A stretch of DNA of 64,000 nt. Origin: Davidsoniella eucalypti (taxonomy: Eukaryota; Ascomycota; Sordariomycetes; Microascales; Ceratocystidaceae). A program made the translations under genes and the position numbers. Location of the stretch: contig RMBW01000083.1 of assembly GCA_004009845.1 (NCBI GenBank), forward strand, positions 1 through 64,000. Reading direction: 5' to 3'. Below, one piece after another: positions 11,400-21,928 of the stretch. Each line of letters begins with the position of its first letter. The first letter of the stretch is position 1. The notes under the pieces were generated by a model. It saw nothing but the letters and a program-made list of their open reading frames with translations, was not told where the DNA came from and searched no databases.

Positions 11400-12295
11400 C
11401 TGACATACCATCACATGACGAGTCACGTGAGATAGATAATGACACCAAGGACAGGTTGCTGCCTATGGCTTGGGGTTGCATTTTAGTCATAATCATATTA
11501 CAAGACTCTCATCAGCATATCTCATTCATCGCTTGAAGAGAAGTACATATATCATACATAAATAGCGCTTTATTTATAAACATAGTTTACGGGTTGTTGC
11601 ATTTGATGCATGCTAGCCTAGCAGAACTTGGGCTAATTTTTGTGATATCGGCGATACTTTTCTCATCTTCTTTTGAGTAGTTGCGCGTTTTTTTCTCTTT
11701 CTTTTACTACGTCTATTCTATCCTAGTTGCTTGTATCTATCTGCATATGTAAGCTGCCCATTTGGGAGCTGGCTATACAGAATAAATATTCAGCCTGCAG
11801 TTTTGTCTTCCCAAACACCAAAATTCTTCCTATTTTGTTTTCAATGTGATTCCAACGGAATCCAGCATCACCGCTTTATTTTTAATTTCTATCGTACTAT
11901 CTTCCACAAAGAATACCAAAGCATACTTTGGGCTGCAGAATCTACTTAGTAATGAGCTTTCAAAGTAATGGCTCTTCATTGCCACCGGGCAAGCCGACTA
12001 CGGAAGCCGAAGCTGTCGCTGCCGCCATCAATGGCTTTGTAAATGTTCGCCAGTAGGCTGATTTACAACGGGATGTTACTTCAGAAGCACAAAATGCTAT
12101 TTACGAGCAAGATATCAAGCTCGACGAGGAGCGAATTGAGAATTTGAAGTTGAAAGTTATTAAGACTTCAGAGAACCAAAAGGCATTTTCGGCAGAATAC
12201 GACAAAAAGAGCGGCAATCCTTTGTTTCGTGTACAGGTGGCCGGTCCACAAAGTTCAAGAAGAGCGAGTCCGAGATGCTACCGGCCGTTAACAAG
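11400..12295 (+). pseudogene. LTR/gag-like retroelement relic, cassette A
   Basis: About 540 bp of possible LTR/leader (containing ACATGACGAG, CACGTGAGATAG and CATAAATAGCGC) precede a broken reading frame starting at about 11953. The frame begins MSFQSNGSSLPPGKPTTEAE and continues with a charged, coiled-coil-like segment rich in E, K and N. A TAG at 12054-12056 interrupts it where the paralogue at 27283-27285 has CAG. I call it gag-like because of its position after an LTR-like leader and its charged N-terminal character; no zinc knuckle or pol is present. The same cassette recurs at about 26830-27535. An extra segment at about 11780-11938 is absent from the other copy. Confidence 0.5.
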
Positions 12296-12310
12296 GAGGG
12301 TCCCGGTCGG

Positions 12311-13052
12311 TTTGATTTGATTTGATTTGATTATATTTAACGTCTACCTAAATCACTAAGATCATACGACGCCGGATTGGTTACCGGACAGATATTTAAC
12401 GTCTTCCGCTTGACAAACTCAATAGCTTTGTATGTGCGGGACGAGACCGTCCCCTAGCCCCGAAGAACTAGTGGTCCATACCTCCACTATGAGCAACAAA
12501 AACAAATACAAAAAAAAAAAAAAGAAAAACAGTGCATCCACAAAACTATTCCCCAAAAGACAGATCCACAAAACCAACTCCTAAGTGGAGCTACCATCCC
12601 CACTATTCAGTGAGCCTCCAAGAGGCTGGTGATCGTGGCCGTAAGAATGAAAATTTTGGCGTAATCGAGTCGGGTGCTATGGATGAAGCAACAGCGACAA
12701 GATTCCCGCGCCGCGGGGTCGGGCATCCGGAACCTTCAAAAGGCTGCCCGCCGTGTGTGAGTGTGGCTCCCTGAGGTGAGTGGATAGACTCGGGAGACCA
12801 ACGATCGAAAAGGTGCGGGGTCGGTCGCTGGTGAGAACGTCCCTCGAGAGGGGAAATCGGGCTCAAGGCCTCACAAAACGGTGCTTCGAAGACGACAAGT
12901 GTCGAAAAAGAAAACGAGAATGGACAGCAGCATTGGGGATATGTGCTGGTCGCTCTTAAAACCCACGACGAAGGGGAAAAATTCGTCTTTGGACGGAGGG
13001 GGAGGTACTCGAACTCAAAGGTACCCCCCCGAGGGTTGTAGGAGGGAAGGTT
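12311..13052 (-). mobile_element. internally deleted non-LTR element, (AAATC)n tail, 15-bp TSD
   Basis: Perfect 15-bp repeats, GAGGGTCCCGGTCGG, flank the element at 12296-12310 and 13053-13067. Read on the minus strand it starts AACCTTCCCTCC with a C/G-rich leader (CCTCGGGGGGG). It then has a short reading frame starting near 12866 with DRWSPES and ASSIAPDS motifs, then a T-rich run. After that comes the same 3' region and AAATC tail as the element at 2581-3297. The 5' half is shared with the element at 27599-28364, whose 3' end is different. It therefore looks like a non-autonomous derivative joining a 5' end to a 3' end at the T-rich run. It sits about 60 bp upstream of a 5S rRNA gene. Confidence 0.75.
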
Positions 13053-13112
13053 GAGGGTCCCGGTCGGCTTTCGGCGGTTTCTTTATAATGCCTTCTAAGC
13101 CCCAAATTCTCA

Positions 13113-13231
13113 ACATACGACCACAGCTGATAGAAAGCACGGGATCCCGTCCGCTCTCCCCTAGTTAAACTATCAAGCGCTCGATCAGTACTACGGTGGG
13201 TGACCACGTGGGAATACCGGGTGTTGTATGT
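13113..13231 (+). rRNA. 5S rRNA gene, copy A
   Basis: A 119-nt sequence starts ACATACGACC and ends GTTGTATGT; these ends pair to form helix I. It contains GGGATCCCGTCCGCTCTCCC, the box A-like CTAGTTAAAC and the box C-like GGTGGGTGACCAC, all standard for filamentous-fungal 5S. Helix II arms (GCTGATAG with CTATCA-AGC) also pair. A TATAAT-like motif lies about 25-30 bp upstream and a T6 run, suitable as a pol III terminator, lies about 20 bp downstream. The core is identical to the copy at 28365-28483. It is probably functional and dispersed, as in many ascomycetes. Confidence 0.85.
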
Positions 13232-13299
13232 CTATTTGGTCTTTGTGCACCTTTTTTGCTGTAGTTTTCCCTAATTCTTACGTCATATCCATGACGCTG

Positions 13300-13465
13300 T
13301 ATACAACAACCTCCGTACTTTGAGTTCACGGTACCCCCCCCTCGTCTAAAGACGAACTTTTCCACTTCGTCGTGCATTTCTAAGAACGATCAGTACTTGT
13401 TCCCAATGCCGCTGTTCATTCTCGCTTTCTTTTTTCAACCTTTGACATTTTTTGATGCACCCAAC
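13300..13465 (+). mobile_element. old 5' head fragment of the 5S-associated retroposon
   Basis: The segment contains TACTTTGAGTTCACGGTA, a C-run, CTCGTCTAAAGACGAA and TGCTGTTCATTCTCGC. It aligns in order with the 5' head of the elements at 12311-13052 (-) and 27599-28364 (+). It begins about 75 bp after the 5S gene and fades into AT-rich DNA. The same fragment follows 5S copy B. No 3' end or TSD is visible. Confidence 0.55.
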
Positions 13466-14006
13466 TTGATCAATATGTCTATGCATTGTATGGAGAATTA
13501 CCGTCAATATGTTATTTTTAAAACCAACTCTTCAATCTTATCTTCAATCAGGATGTTCTTCTACATCGCCTTGAGTGTTTATTGTGATAGTACTTGATAT
13601 ATTTGCTGCTAACATTTTCTACATCTTGCCGTATCTGACTAATACAGATTCTTGTACATTACCCTTAGTACTTCAGAGTATGTAGACCTGCCCTTGATGT
13701 ACTTGCACTTATAACTTGCCTTTTCTATTGCGTTTGGCCCAGTACATTTATCCCAGTGCTATTTAAGTCCAAATACTAGTAGTATTGATGCGGTTCTTTT
13801 AAAGTACAGTTCATAAATTATGTACTCCTTCAGCGAAAAGAAACATAAAGGGCAAGCTAGTTAATTTCCACTCCCTAGCTAGTACTCATCTTTGTGAAAC
13901 ACTTCAAAGTTGTACCCAATTCTGAATAAGAATTACTACTTCATACAAAAGTATCAAATACACTCCGACTATACGGGTCATATTTCATTCTAATTATCAC
14001 CACTAT

Positions 14007-14951
14007 CAATGCATCAAACTACTCTGGGTCCATCACCTTCACCGGCTCTCTAGAAAGCAGCATCACCATGGCAGGCAATGCCACGGCCACTGGCACTGGT
14101 GCCACGCCTACCAACACTCAGCCATGCAATAACTACATCGAGATGTGTACCAAAAAGTGTCAGATTTCTCCAGGCACAGATGCAGTGGATGAGCAATGCC
14201 GACACGGGCGGTGATCACGAGCCGCATTTTTGTCATACTAGCTGCTATATTCTAGATGCCGGTCCCATCAGTGATTGGCTTGGTGAAGTGCGTGATTTGG
14301 TCGAGGCTCACCCATACGATGTGGTGACTATCTTGATTGGCAACGGCAACTACTCGTCACTAGAGCTCTTCGCTAGTTATATCGAGGCGTCGGGTATTAC
14401 GTGCTATGCCTACTTTCCCCCATTGTCCCCTAGGAAGCTCAACGACTGGCCAACGCTCGGCCTAATTATCGTGTCGGGTAAGCGGGTAGTCATTTTTTCT
14501 CGACTACGAGGCCGACCAGAGCAAGTACCCGTGGTTACTACACCAGTTCTCATAGATGTGGGAAACCCCATTCGACCCGAGAGCCAGACCTTCCCTTGCA
14601 CAGTCGACCGCCCACCCAACCTGTCTGAGGAAGACGTTAAGGATCGCGCTTGTATTTGATGAATCACAACCTCAATGTCCAGTATACTCTCTTTGGCGCC
14701 AGTGTACTGGTCCCTGCCGTGTCGCTACTAAACACCACCAACGACTGGCAGGGCAACGGCAGTCTAGGTCAAGCCGGACAAGACTGCCAGAGCCAGTGTT
14801 CGAAGCAGTGGTGCTACTGAACAATGTCACGTATAATAGAACGTGTTGCGGTATTGTTCCAAATGCAGCTCTGCGTAGTATCTCTAGTCTTGGTGTATCC
14901 GCAAGCCTTGTGGATGTGACAACGTTGACCATGGTTACTGGATTAATCTAG
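14007..14951 (+). pseudogene. decayed PLC-like phosphodiesterase gene
   Basis: The remains follow the order of the fungal secreted PLC-like phosphodiesterase (TIM-barrel) family. First come NYSGSITFTGSLESS and TPTNTQPCNNYIEMC at about 14010-14145. In another frame follow LQAQMQW, PHFCHTSCYILDAGP, HPYDVVTILIGN, WPTLGLIIVSGKRVVIF and FPCTVDRPPNLSEEDVKDR at about 14170-14655. Next, in other frames, come an ANHNLN-like block, and NNVTYNRTCCG near 14817-14850. At least two frameshifts and a missing segment after the first block, including the usual catalytic-region start, destroy the gene. TGA at 14212 ends the first frame. The intact family acts outside the cell; no such activity is expected here. 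Confidence 0.85.
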
Positions 14952-15134
14952 AGATAGATTCCATTGTTTTTTTTTTCTTTTTTTTTTCTTGGCGGTATCG
15001 TCCTCGTATATCCTCTATTTGCTTTGTGTGTCTTTAACACTCGGCATCAATGACAGATGTGGGAAATAGAACTATTAGCATATTTTTGGTTTGCATTCCT
15101 CGTCTAATCTATAGTATATACTATAATCATATTA
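14952..15134. other. AT-rich spacer
   Basis: This stretch has a T-rich run near 14966-14989 and no gene. Confidence 0.4.
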
Positions 15135-15193
15135 ATCTTCATAGCTCTATAGCTCCATAAGATAAATGAATTAAAAAAAATAAAAATAAAAAA
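15135..15193 (+). mobile_element. micro-retroposon copy 2
   Basis: ATCTTCATAGCTCTATAGCTCC is followed by ATAAGATAAATGAATT and an A/T tail of repeated TAAAAA. It has the same fixed 5' start as the TSD-bounded copy at 2502. No clear TSD remains. Confidence 0.55.
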
Positions 15194-17825
15194 CTATAAC
15201 TAATGTCGATGTGGTCACGTGTGGTCACGTGTAATAATGGGTATGACTAAGCGGAGGGGACTCCACACTTACCTCTATTACCTCTCATGGCGGCCACATC
15301 CCACGATAGATAGACTTTACATCACCAAGCATCACCAACAGACCCGATTCATACCACCTTGATAGAGAGGCGGTCTGAGTACGGATCACAGGTGTAAGCA
15401 AACTATCCAATACATACGTTTTGCACCGACAACTAATCATATAATCAAATTTTAAAGTGTGGTTTTGTTTGTGCGCAATTGTGAGTTCTTTTTTATATCT
15501 TGATTTGTCGCTCCAACTTTACCGTCCGATTGTAGGGTTACATACCCTAGTCAATGGAGGCTCTGTGATAGGGTTTATAACCCGTATGTTTATTCTCTCG
15601 GAGACTTTTTCTTGAGATACAATTTGATAAATTTTTGATGAACGGTGATGATATTCTATGTCTAAGCTTACCATTACTTTCTTTACTTAGCATCGTACTT
15701 AAGTACATGATACCGAGCCACGTGATCTAATTGTGTTAGATGTTGTGATTATTTCATTTAGACTTGCGTTTGTGTCGTAATTATATATTGTATTTCTATA
15801 GATCTTGTACATACGAGGTATCTAGCAGCCGTATCTCATTCGTGGTCACAAGTCATAAATTATTTGGATTGTTTGCTCGTGACGTTTTCTTTGAATTCCA
15901 TCTGGATCTCAGCCAAAAGCTTTTCCGCTAGAACGAGATTATTTTTTGTAACCCTAAACGAACGACCGTGGGTATGCTCTTGAAGATCACGCTGTGAAAA
16001 TAAGATTGTCACACCAGTACTGCAATAAGATATAGTGTACTTGATAGCATGACAGAGAACGGATTTACACATTTCCACGGTACTTGGGCGGCGTAACCCA
16101 TGCACGAATGGAAGCCGAGGGTGGTGGGACATGTGTAGGAAGTTGGCAGATCTTTGAAGTCTCCGGAAACATGCATACGATGGCTAGAGAGTACACTTCA
16201 TAGCTGCAGTACATTGCAACAAACGTATCTTCGAAGGAAAGAGACTAGCCATAGTTTGTTGGGCGTTGTCATTGTTTTCAGGTAGGAAAAGGTAATTTGG
16301 GAGATAGATATCGGGATATAGGCTTGAATGGGGGCATGGTACAGGTCATGGGGAGGATGAAATAAGTTGCTACGCAGCCTACAAAGATATGTATGTGAGG
16401 TGGTAACTCTAGAAACGCTCGAACAAACCGAGGGGAATATCCGTTTGGCTACTATGATGAAACTAATGAATAGATAAGCAGCCTGGTGGAGCCCTGCTTG
16501 CTTTTGGCTATACTCTGCTGCCTGAGCAACGTTGTGGACTATCTCATCTATCAGTAGGAGGTTGTTGGTAGGTCCGATTAGAGTACCAAACGCAGCTTGA
16601 CAGTCTTTTTTTGGTTGGTCATTGCTACTTACATAGGGGTTATCGTTCTTGCGGGCCGATGAAGAGGGCGCGCTGTAAATAGCTGCAACTGTAGATGTAG
16701 ATGTAGATGTAGATATTGTTGGTGGAGGTAGTTTTTGCTGTTATTTTGCGGGATTCGAATGACATGACGCTGTGAGATTGACGTTGGAGAATAAGCAATG
16801 CATCATCACGTGACAATGAGATATCCTCTTCATCTACTATGTTTCTCTCAAGAATGGATTCAGAGAAGGTTCTGACGGAGTTGAGAGGTTCCTTTCTACC
16901 ATTCAAGTTTCATACAAAGTTTGCGGATATTTCTAGATACATAAACTATAGTACCAAAATTGCTTCATTGTAGTTGAGCTCACATGTTTTGTGACTCGAT
17001 TTATCACAGCGGAAGCCCAGGATATGCCCAGGATATTTTACAGCAGGAAAACGCCCTCAAGCGTATTGTGAGTGCAGAAATATGCCATAAGATTAAGCTA
17101 GATCGCCTATTCAGGCTGAGTTGAGGCGATGTGTGTGTGGGTAAAATGTAAGAAGTTGGCTGCATGAATGTACTCTTGGCGGACCAATCACATCAAGAAT
17201 GGTTTCTTTTGCTATCTTCCATCGGTTATTGTTGGGGAAAGTATGATGCATTTCTGTGATCAAGATTTGCTTAGACTCAGAGGTTAATAAAAAAAGGCTG
17301 GATACTGGATAAATCATGGGATCATAGCGTAAAGACCAACTTTGTATCGTGACGGTTGTAAAGATAACTCTTGTGTGACAAAAAGTTCCAAGTATTCATC
17401 GTGTAAGCAAGCTTGAATTTGACGTTGATGAGTGCTTCTCCCTCAAAAATATAATATTGAGAAAGTCTCAAAGAGGTCACCATGTTTGATTAGATCTATC
17501 TCTATTAATAAACAACCCAGTAATATTAATTCGTCAAGGTGGCATCAGTACTTGACATCTTTTATGTTTTATGAGATGCACAAAATGCGAATCCATTACT
17601 ATGATATCCGTTATCCTATATTGCATGAAATTTGGTATGGCTCGTGATTCTACTATCGGACCCGAAGATAGGGTACCGAGAACATTTCAATGCCATGGTT
17701 CTGATATGGGACGAAGAACAAGCCAACTCTCATGGCTAAAGTCGTACAATCTCCTTGTAAGACCTTTAGATGGATATCATTCTACAGGGGCGGGGAAAGA
17801 TGGGGACGTTAGGGACATTAAGCCC
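15194..17825. other. gene-poor AT-rich region
   Basis: Short ORFs occur, for example at 15860-16132 (-) and 16640-16906 (-), with no recognisable domain. A (TGTAGA)n microsatellite lies at about 16691-16713. Perfect short tandem duplications lie at 15211-15230 and 17015-17036. No gene is supported. Confidence 0.45.
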
Positions 17826-17880
17826 ATCTTCATAGCTCTATAGCTCCATAAGATAAATGAATTAAAAAATAAAAATAAAA
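17826..17880 (+). mobile_element. micro-retroposon copy 3
   Basis: It has the same ATCTTCATAGCTC start, the ATAAGATAAATGAATT core and a TAAAAA tail. Flanks share only a weak AAGCCC direct repeat (17820-17825 and again just after the tail). Confidence 0.55.
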
Positions 17881-18099
17881 GCCCGGGAGCGGATGCCAGG
17901 TCTCTGGATAGAGTTCGGTCTTTCATATCAGGTGCCAGGGAGAAGAAAATGGTGCCCAGAAAAATCGAGGTTCATGTACTCAGCGGGTTTATCCTGTGTT
18001 GTAAATGCTCTGACTCGAAAATGGTATTAGCCTAAAAACTATGTAGATCCAAGAGGATAAATAGAACAACAACAATGGTAGATTCGAAGCTTGGAAGCT

Positions 18100-18700
18100 T
18101 GTGAAACATAAAGACGTGTTCTTGGGCGGAAACACTAAGGTGTGCTTATAGAGTTGATAGAGTGGCACTTCTAAAGTTGCTCAGTGAAGTCAATATCTCA
18201 AAGCCTATTTATCGTAAGGCTTTCTTGGTAGAGTTTTTTTCAATAGAAGTTTTGATCGTCATGAACCTAATGCGCGTATTTTAGAACTAGGTTAAATTAC
18301 TGCAAAGTTATGCTTTTGAGTAGGAGAGCGAACGGCCAGTTACAGAGTCGATAGAGATGGCATTGCCATAGTTCCTGAATGAAGCCGATATTTCAAAGTC
18401 CTATATATCACAACATGTTCTTGGCATGGTTTTATTTTGTTTACCATTGACTTCAAGGACACGTTATTGAGTAGGAGAACAAAGAGCTAGTTGTAGATTT
18501 GGTGTTTTTGGCATTGTCGTGGTCCCTAGATGAAGCCAATGTTTCAAAGTCCTTTAGATCACGAATGTTTCTTGGCAGAGACAATAGGGGGCTAGTTGTA
18601 GAGTTAATAAAGTTGACATTGTCTTCGTTCTTGAATCAAGACATTACGTCCAAGTCCCTGGCATCGTGAGCTTTTCTTGGAAGGGTCTTGTAACTTCTAG
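18100..18700 (-). pseudogene. relic of a tandem-repeat protein gene
   Basis: Four imperfect copies of one motif lie around 18182, 18378, 18530 and 18633. On the minus strand they translate, in the best-aligned frames, to variants of R-D-L-K-D-F-E-x-L-A-S-F-R-N-x-D-N-A followed by S-x-N-S-T-T-S. Stops interrupt three of the four. Spacing is irregular (about 196, 152 and 103 bp). The conservation of a protein-level pattern across diverged units suggests a decayed repeat-protein gene (LRR-like in feel, family not identified) rather than a simple minisatellite. Confidence 0.4.
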
Positions 18701-21180
18701 TTGTGGACTTTGACAGTTATGAGTTCGGTATGGCTGAAAGTCTATTATTTTTGCTAATAGCGTAACGCCAAGCTTTTACTAAAGATTTTGCGTCACATTT
18801 CTTATATTTGATACTACATCTCGCCTTATATTCCATAGATATCTCTCGATTCATACCCATTGAATATGACCATGTTTGAGGGAGATTCGACAAAGTTTAC
18901 CGATCTTGCGAGAAATTTCTCGGCAGGAAGATTTGTCACAATATTAGACTCTACGGGTGAGCTGTGGCAAAAGAGCATATGACACCATGTCTTTGGTTAG
19001 ATCCGACACCCGTTTGTCACTGGGGTCGGAAAGTGTTAGTCCCCGTGGCGAAGACCTCAATGTGAGATGAGATGGCGAAGGGTGCCAATTCATAGTTTTA
19101 GGCCAATCTTTAAGTTTAGATCCCATACATAAGAGGGGTGGAAAGGGTAATGGTGGTAATTACTACTGGCTCTGGTTAGTGATCTACTATAAAGTGAATG
19201 CAAACAGCCTTCGAATACTCTCTGTATAAAAAAAAGGAATTGTTGTTGGGAAGCTTTGGTATATTGTCAATCATAGCACATTGTAGTGTATGATGTAGAT
19301 AGCAAAAAAATACCTTATGAAGCCTAATCATCAATAGTGAACAGCTCATAAAAGAATAAACGTAAGTGATTTAACTAAATAATTGTTGTGATGTGGATGA
19401 GTTCCATCGTTTTCGATGGGCTGTGCAAGATTGAGATCTAGATCTGGATGTAAAATATGGTAATTAAGCAGCGGGTAGCGGTCTGTAGTCTCCTACAAGC
19501 TAGAACTGAAAATCCTACGATATAGGTATAATAGAGTAAAGCACAATTGACGATCAAGTGAGCATGGCACGACCTTGAAATTTATTGAAGGTATGCCGTG
19601 TTGTGACTCTAAAGATGCACAATAATTAACCTAAGAATACTAAGCTCATCACGAAGGACTCTGGAAATTTACTGGTCCAGTTCCATTAGAAGATCTGAAC
19701 GTGGATGGCATAAAAGGAGCAAATATGGTTTTCCGGCCAATTGATCAGTATGTTGTCGGAGTACTGGTTGATTTTAGTGCACTTCCAGTGTAAGTCAGTG
19801 TAAGTAGAAGAGGAATTTTCCGGTAATTGTTGAGAACATGGTGGCATAAAGGTATCAATTAATATTTTCCAGACTCTATGAGGTACCTTGAGGGCCAAAT
19901 TTGGGGTGGAGGTACGTAAACTTAGTGGGGCAAGGTGAAAGAGTACTTTGTTTTTCCTAATTGGGAATCACTGCCAAGAAATTTAGAACAACTTTAAAAT
20001 GTGGGGGGCAAAGTGGCAAAGTGCAGCACGATATGGCGAAATGGCTATTGCAATTTGAGCGAGTTGTCTTGTCGGGAGCCAAAAAAAAAAAAAAAAAAAA
20101 AGGCTGTGATGGGAAACGGATAGACGGTAGTGCTGCTGTATTTGGGTTGCAATCGCGTCTATGTCAGGCGAACAGGCGCTGAAATCATCAAGCGAGACTC
20201 GATGACACCCTGCCAAGCTTTATTTAGCGGAACACGTCCGAGAGACAATTCTTGACATGTTGTGCGACGTCTTGGCATTTCTTGGCATTGCAACATAGCG
20301 ACAACAAGAAACTCTATATGACTTCACGCCGTATCGTGCCCAGCATTTCACGACCGTATATCGTGAATTTTACAGCGAATTTTACAGCGAATTCGATACA
20401 GCATTTCTGGGGAAATACCCCTAAACTGTGGCAAGAACCAGTGCAGCATAATTTTGAAATCCCAGCAGCTGCGCTAAAGACTGCGCACTCAGTTATCTGG
20501 TCTGGATTTCAGACTAGATGGGAGCCTGACTCTCGTCTGCATTCGGCGATGCTGGTTTTAGAATATAAAAAAGAGATATTACCGATATAATATATCCCAT
20601 ATAATATATCCGCTCGTTATCTCATGCGTTCTCGCATAGACTTCCGAAGCTAGCGCAAAAAGGACTGGGGTCTAAGCCGCACTGGAGATGGCCGAATTGG
20701 GCGCTGCTACTGAGTTACTGGGCTTCTCACCCCCCATAGTTGAAATGAACATGGCGAATTTAACATAGCGAATAGTACTATGTGGCATCGTATCTACGTA
20801 GTTACCCTCGTAGAAAGAGACTCGTAGTGTAGAAGCATATAATGCTATGTATGATCAATATTGACATTTATCCTGATATGCTATATCATATAGACACTTG
20901 GGATGAGCATTGGAAAGGCCATGGTCTTTGGTAGTTACTGCTGATGCTCTAAAACCCACCCAGTAGAGGCAAGGGACACTGGCTAGTTCTCAAAACAGCA
21001 GTCCTGGTAAAGTGCTGCTGATGTCTGCTGTGGCTTCCAAATACAGCGTCTACGTTAGTACTGTTCTGAGCAAACAAACCACACCGTCCACTAGTCCGCA
21101 ACAGCACTTCAAGCTTATCAATATCCACTAGCCTCAACTTTATCTTGTTATCCACGCCGTCTAGGCTGAACAGCGTCAAG
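18701..21180. other. gene-poor region with poly-A run and short tandem duplications
   Basis: There is a 20-nt A run at about 20081-20101. Perfect or near-perfect short tandem duplications lie at 19786-19805, 20271-20289, 20365-20393 and 20585-20611. Short ORFs (for example 20252-20590 + and 20949-21179 -) show no family. No gene is supported. Confidence 0.4.
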
Positions 21181-21589
21181 GCAACGTTGCCATTCGGCGT
21201 TTGTCTCTCAGTTCAACATGTATCTCTTAGTGTGTATGAATATCCTACAACTCGCCGCTCTCTAAGCCCCTCCGTTTCCGGCCTTTGCGGAATCAGCTGC
21301 CATTGCTTCAGTTTTCACTGACTTTAGCGTTCTTTAGAGACGTATAAATCAATGCCCAGTCACCCTCAGACTTGCTCTCAAAACTTTCTCGTTGACAATC
21401 CACAGACCATCGATCAAAATCCGATTTGCTCTACCCAAACGTCAGTTGTTTCTACACATCTTCTTCTCTTTACTACAGTGTTACATTTTCCATTGTGTCT
21501 ATAAGTCCCTGGAGATTGCTTCACTGTTTGAAGACCTTGACTGCTGCAGAGTGTTCTACATTTTTGTTCCTCCTCTTCCTGGCATTTCC

Positions 21590-21724
21590 GAACGCCATCC
21601 TCCTTTCTCTTGTTGGTGATCTTCACTCATCAGTTAGGTACGTTTCCCCTTCATCCTTTCACCTATTTACCGGCCTGATCTGGCTTTGATGAACATCAGC
21701 ACTAATATGTCGCTTCTAATTTAG
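21590..21724 (+). repeat. leader repeat unit 1 with intron-like end
   Basis: The unit begins GAACGCCAT and contains CAGTTAG/GTACGT (donor at 21638), the branch-like CACTAAT and an acceptor TTTAG ending at 21724. It resembles unit 2 at 21766-21914. Both lie in the leader of the ORF at 21929. Confidence 0.5.
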
Positions 21725-21765
21725 TTGAAGGTCTCCGAACCTTTCTTTTTGGCGTCTCTGTAATA

Positions 21766-21914
21766 GAACGCCATTAAGATTTCTTTTATCAGCCTCCTTC
21801 GCTCACAGGCTAGGTACGTCTGCCCTGTATTCCTTCATCTTTCCCCCTTCCACTCTTTTACCACTGATCTGGCCATGGTGGGAACCATTGCTGACATGCT
21901 ACTTCTTATCTAAG
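21766..21914 (+). repeat. leader repeat unit 2 with intron-like end
   Basis: The unit begins GAACGCCAT and contains GGCTAG/GTACGT (donor at 21814), a perfect fungal branch motif GCTGAC and the acceptor CTAAG ending at 21914, 14 bp before the ATG at 21929. It is a diverged duplicate of unit 1. Confidence 0.5.
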
Positions 21915-21928
21915 AATCGGCTGTCAAG

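Noticed and set aside
16735..16775. tRNA-like B-box (CATTCGAATCC on the minus strand)
   Set aside because: No A-box, anticodon arm or paired acceptor stem at the right distance.
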